The position numbers and the translations under genes are program-made. A DNA stretch of 64,000 nucleotides. Source: JAQVWU01 sp964628455 (GTDB lineage: Bacteria; Bacillota; Clostridia; Oscillospirales; CAG-272). The notes beneath the pieces are model-generated. The model was not told the DNA's origin. It did not search any database and was given only the letters and a program-made list of their open reading frames with translations. The stretch covers positions 32,975-96,974 of the forward strand of contig CAZVPD010000002.1 in the NCBI GenBank assembly GCA_964628455.1. Direction: 5' to 3'. Shown here piece by piece: positions 61,387 to 64,000 of the stretch (the first letter of the stretch is position 1; each line of letters begins with the position of its first letter).

Positions 61387-61415
61387 TTGCGTTATTATTT
61401 TTTTTGTAATATAAT
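61387..61415 (+). promoter_or_regulatory. Candidate promoter for the MATE gene
   Basis: TTGCGT (61387-61392), a 17-base spacer rich in T, and a perfect TATAAT (61410-61415), about 34 bases before the start. The -35 matches only at TTG. Confidence 0.45.
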
Positions 61416-61448
61416 AAAATTCATGCTGCCGGAAAGGGGGTGTATGCG

Positions 61449-62783
61449 GTGCGGGAAATGTTTTCGAAAAGATCGCTTTCCAGACTTATCATTCCGTTGA
61501 TCATCGAACAGATTTTAGCCGTTACGATCGGAATGGCCGATACCGTGATGGTTGCTTCTTTGGGAGAAGCTGCCGTTTCCGGTGTTTCACTGGTCGATTC
61601 GATCAATTTGTTGCTGATTCAGATATTTGCTGCTCTTGCAGCCGGAGGTGCTGTCATTACCGCGCAATACCTTGGACGCGGTGATTCTGATAATGCGGAA
61701 AAATCAGCCAGGCAGCTGATCATGATCAGTTTTCTTATGGCGTCGGTGCTGACTGTATTGTCGTTATTCTTCAACCGAATCATATTATCGTCTGTTTTCG
61801 GAAAAATAGAAGAATCCGTTATGAGAAATTCTGTAACCTATTTTTATCTGACCGCATTGTCATTTCCGTTTTATGCCTTGTTTAATGCCTGCGCCGCTTT
61901 GTTTCGTGTGATGAATAACAGCCGTGTGCCTATGTTTGTGTCTTTTACGATGAATATGATCAATATATTCGGAAATGCTTTTTTTATTTTTATTTTAAAA
62001 ACAGGTGTATCGGGAGCGGGACTCGCTACCCTGCTGTCAAGAATAACCGGAGCTCTGGCAATGATCGTTCTGATCGGCAAGATCGGAAACGAAATCACCG
62101 TAAATCATATTTTCCGTCCCGCATTCGATTTGAAAATGATTAAAAGCATATTGAAAGTAGGCGTTCCCAACGGTCTGGAAGGCGGGATGTTTCAGGTGGG
62201 AAAGCTGCTCATACAGACGCTGGTTTCTTCGTTCGGTACAGCTGTGATTGCGGCAAACGCAATATCCAGCACGGTTGCGGGATTTGCATGCATACCCGGC
62301 AGTGCCATAGGGCTTGCAATGATTACGGTTACCGGAAGATGTGTCGGAGCCCGCGAATACGGGCAGGCAATACGCTATACCCGCCGTCTTATGTTATTGA
62401 ATTATATTCTGATGGCGACAACAAGCCTGTTTTTTTTCGCGGCTGCCGAAAATGTGGTCGGTGCTTTCAGAATAAGCGAAGCTGCGTCTTCTGCGGCGGT
62501 CATGCTTTTACATATGTATTTTATATTTTGTCCGCTAATATGGCCCACTTCATTTACGCTGCCGAATGCATTGCGGGCAGCGGGAGACGTCCGGTTTACG
62601 ATGACCGTTTCCATGATATCCATGTGGACGTGCCGGATCGGTTTCAGTTATATATTTACAGGATATTTTAAATTGGGAATAAAGGGGGTTTGGATTGCCA
62701 TGATACTCGACTGGGTCGTTCGATCGACCTTTTTTGTATGGCGCTTCCAAAGCGGGAAATGGGCAAAAAAGAGAGTCATTTAA
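61449..62783 (+). CDS. MATE family efflux transporter
   Basis: A 444-residue, 12-span cation-coupled antiporter of the MATE/NorM superfamily. The N-terminal LIIPLIIEQILAVTIGMADT, followed by AAVSGVSLVDSINLL and AAGGAVITAQYLGRGD, is typical. The second half repeats the pattern (LKVGVPNGLEGGMFQVGKLL, VAGFACIPGSAIGLAMITV). It exports drugs or metabolites; no substrate can be named. The start is uncertain: GTG at 61449 lies eight bases after GGGGG, GTG at 61440 and ATG at 61458 are alternatives. It ends in an 8-base convergent overlap with the esterase gene. Confidence 0.92.
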   Translation: MREMFSKRSLSRLIIPLIIEQILAVTIGMADTVMVASLGEAAVSGVSLVDSINLLLIQIFAALAAGGAVITAQYLGRGDSDNAEKSARQLIMISFLMASVLTVLSLFFNRIILSSVFGKIEESVMRNSVTYFYLTALSFPFYALFNACAALFRVMNNSRVPMFVSFTMNMINIFGNAFFIFILKTGVSGAGLATLLSRITGALAMIVLIGKIGNEITVNHIFRPAFDLKMIKSILKVGVPNGLEGGMFQVGKLLIQTLVSSFGTAVIAANAISSTVAGFACIPGSAIGLAMITVTGRCVGAREYGQAIRYTRRLMLLNYILMATTSLFFFAAAENVVGAFRISEAASSAAVMLLHMYFIFCPLIWPTSFTLPNALRAAGDVRFTMTVSMISMWTCRIGFSYIFTGYFKLGIKGVWIAMILDWVVRSTFFVWRFQSGKWAKKRVI

Positions 62784-63837
62784 AAGAATTAGACAAGCCT
62801 TCCATAAAGAAATCGATCCCTTCATCCTTGCCGTCCAGCATATGATCTCCCTCGAAGATGTTGAAACGCAGATTTTCGGGAGTCTCCGATGCGTCATAGA
62901 ATGCTTTCAGACGTCGGAATTCATTCTGTGCGGTTTGCCGGTCAAATAACGTATCATTTTTGCCGGCTTCTATATATAATCGGCGCGGAGCGATAAGCGC
63001 GCATATTTCGGCATCGAGAAAAGTATTTGCGGCATTGAACCAAACGAAGTCACGCCAGTTGTAAATCATGCGTTCATTGAAAAAACAGGAGGAATAGGCG
63101 CTTTTTATTCGCGGATCGGCTGCAGCCGCAACCATTGTATAAAATCCGCCGTATGACAGACCTATCATACCGATCCTGTCGGAATCAATGTAATTCTGCG
63201 CGGAAAAATAATCAATGGAACGCATAATGCAGAATATTTCAAGCGCGGTAATGCTCGAACCGAGTTGTTTCAAATCATTGTCGGCTTTATCACGGTCATA
63301 TTCAGCCGCGAAATGATTCCTGTCCCAGAGAAGCAGCTGCGGTGCGAAGACAACCGCATTTCTTTTCAGAATCCTGCGCGTCATATGGGTGTAGTTTGTT
63401 TCCGTGAAAAAATCCGAACAGAGTTCCGGTGTCCCTCCTCCGCCGTGCTGTGAAATGACAAAAGTATATTGTTTTGATTCATCGAAATTTTCAGGCAAAA
63501 ATAAAATCCCGTAAAAAATAAAATCGTTCATCACTTCAAGCATAATCCTGAATATTTTACCCATTTCGTCTTCCGCAACAAATTCTTTGCTGACTTTCGG
63601 CAGCGGCATACCTGCGTTGTATTCTGTCAGAGGACGGCCAAGCATAGAGTAATAATCATGGCGGTAACGCTCACGGTCGGCAGTCATTAAGAGTGGGGTC
63701 ACATAACCCGAACGCTGGTTTTCGGCATCAGCACGAATCTTTCCGATATATTTGCCGACCGATGATGCATATAACTCACGGTATCGAACAGAATCCGACA
63801 TTTCTTCGGTATGCAGTTTTTTCTCTTTAAAATTCAT
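62776..63837 (-). CDS. Alpha/beta hydrolase, acetyl-xylan-esterase/dienelactone-hydrolase-like
   Basis: A 353-residue serine hydrolase without signal peptide. Oxyanion region VISQHGGGGTPE near residue 130, nucleophile elbow IGLSYGGFYTMVAAA near residue 225, acid in IEAGKNDTLFD near residue 293 and histidine in FEGDHMLDGKD near residue 335. The triad order fits the large esterase families acting on acetylated or feruloylated carbohydrates; the substrate is not determined. A GGGAGG site precedes the ATG at 63837. It could complement the CE15-like esterase at 2391. Confidence 0.82.
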   Translation of the reverse strand: MNFKEKKLHTEEMSDSVRYRELYASSVGKYIGKIRADAENQRSGYVTPLLMTADRERYRHDYYSMLGRPLTEYNAGMPLPKVSKEFVAEDEMGKIFRIMLEVMNDFIFYGILFLPENFDESKQYTFVISQHGGGGTPELCSDFFTETNYTHMTRRILKRNAVVFAPQLLLWDRNHFAAEYDRDKADNDLKQLGSSITALEIFCIMRSIDYFSAQNYIDSDRIGMIGLSYGGFYTMVAAAADPRIKSAYSSCFFNERMIYNWRDFVWFNAANTFLDAEICALIAPRRLYIEAGKNDTLFDRQTAQNEFRRLKAFYDASETPENLRFNIFEGDHMLDGKDEGIDFFMEGLSNSFK

Positions 63838-64000
63838 ACAAACCTCCCGGAAATAAATATTGACGATATTATAACAGGTTTTTAAAAATAATGCAATAAA
63901 ACATATTTAGAAATGTTTTTTTGTATCTTTATGCGTTTTTAAATCATGGCAGAATGTAAAATTAACTGCACCCCAGTAAAGATATACTGTTAGTATGCAT
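63838..64000. other. Right-edge intergenic region
   Basis: AT-rich. Apart from the esterase promoter, nothing is recognised before the window ends. Confidence 0.6.
63868..63896 (-). promoter_or_regulatory. Candidate sigma-A promoter for the esterase gene
   Basis: On the minus strand TTGCAT (63896-63891), 17 bases, then a perfect TATAAT (63873-63868), 31 bases before the ATG. Confidence 0.6.

Noticed and set aside
1..64000. CRISPR arrays, tRNA or rRNA genes, insertion sequences, prophage genes, known riboswitches
   Set aside because: Reading both strands I saw no regular direct-repeat array, tRNA-like cloverleaf with conserved TTCGA arm, transposase or phage motif, or riboswitch core. A covariance-model scan was not possible.

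Overview
The window reads as a scaffold from an anaerobic, spore-lineage Bacillota bacterium (class Clostridia), probably assembled from a metagenome. Support for this: a GerW/YtfJ sporulation protein, RemA, ScpAB, the lon-engB order, strong GGAGG ribosome-binding sites, several near-perfect TTGACA-17-TATAAT promoters, an [FeFe] hydrogenase, corrinoid methyl-transfer proteins, and two 10-N assembly gaps (14897-14906 and 30136-30145). No rRNA, tRNA, CRISPR array, transposase or phage gene was found. The genus cannot be named from the sequence.

Layout. 1-9040: 5' two thirds of carB (minus, running off the left edge), a CE15-like esterase and a HIT protein (minus), then a plus-strand housekeeping run (DUF1858, trmK, Nif3-like, pyk, prfB, small membrane protein). 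9097-16217: a seven-gene operon matching the flavin-based extracellular electron transfer (EET) locus known from Listeria: Ndh2, DmkB, DmkA, EetA, EetB, a two-domain FMN lipoprotein (PplA) and an ApbE-type flavin transferase (FmnB). It has a consensus promoter and a strong bidirectional terminator. 16300-35672: a long minus-strand housekeeping block (gerW, DUF2953, scpB, scpA, M50 protease, lysA, engB, lon, an ABC exporter, rsmB, fmt, def, priA, rpoZ, gmk, remA, yicC, then a membrane protein, a J-domain protein and DUF5685). 36345-39682: a corrinoid methyl-transfer module (homocysteine methyltransferase, PocR-AraC regulator, corrinoid protein). 39867-46224: a lipoprotein, a cysteine desulfurase and a trimeric electron-bifurcating type [FeFe] hydrogenase (hydC-hydB-hydA order).

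46295-57799 is an accessory carbohydrate region. It holds an enolase-superfamily enzyme, a DUF218 protein, two divergent GH127-type proteins, a Gfo/Idh oxidoreductase, an eight-span membrane protein, VOC and ABM small proteins, a D-lyxose-type isomerase and three tandem paralogous lipoproteins of unrecognised family. 57850-63896 holds a heterodimeric ABC exporter pair, a divergent MATE transporter and an acetyl-xylan-esterase-like hydrolase.

Taken together the window suggests a fermenter of plant polysaccharides with two routes for disposing of reducing equivalents: hydrogen through HydABC, and extracellular acceptors through Ndh2, demethylmenaquinone and PplA. The least explained items are the lipoprotein trio with duplicated promoters, the corrinoid module without a primary methyltransferase, and the J-domain/cysteine-cluster operon. 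Two genes are broken by assembly gaps (pplA, priA), and pplA also shows an apparent one-base frameshift at its signal peptide.
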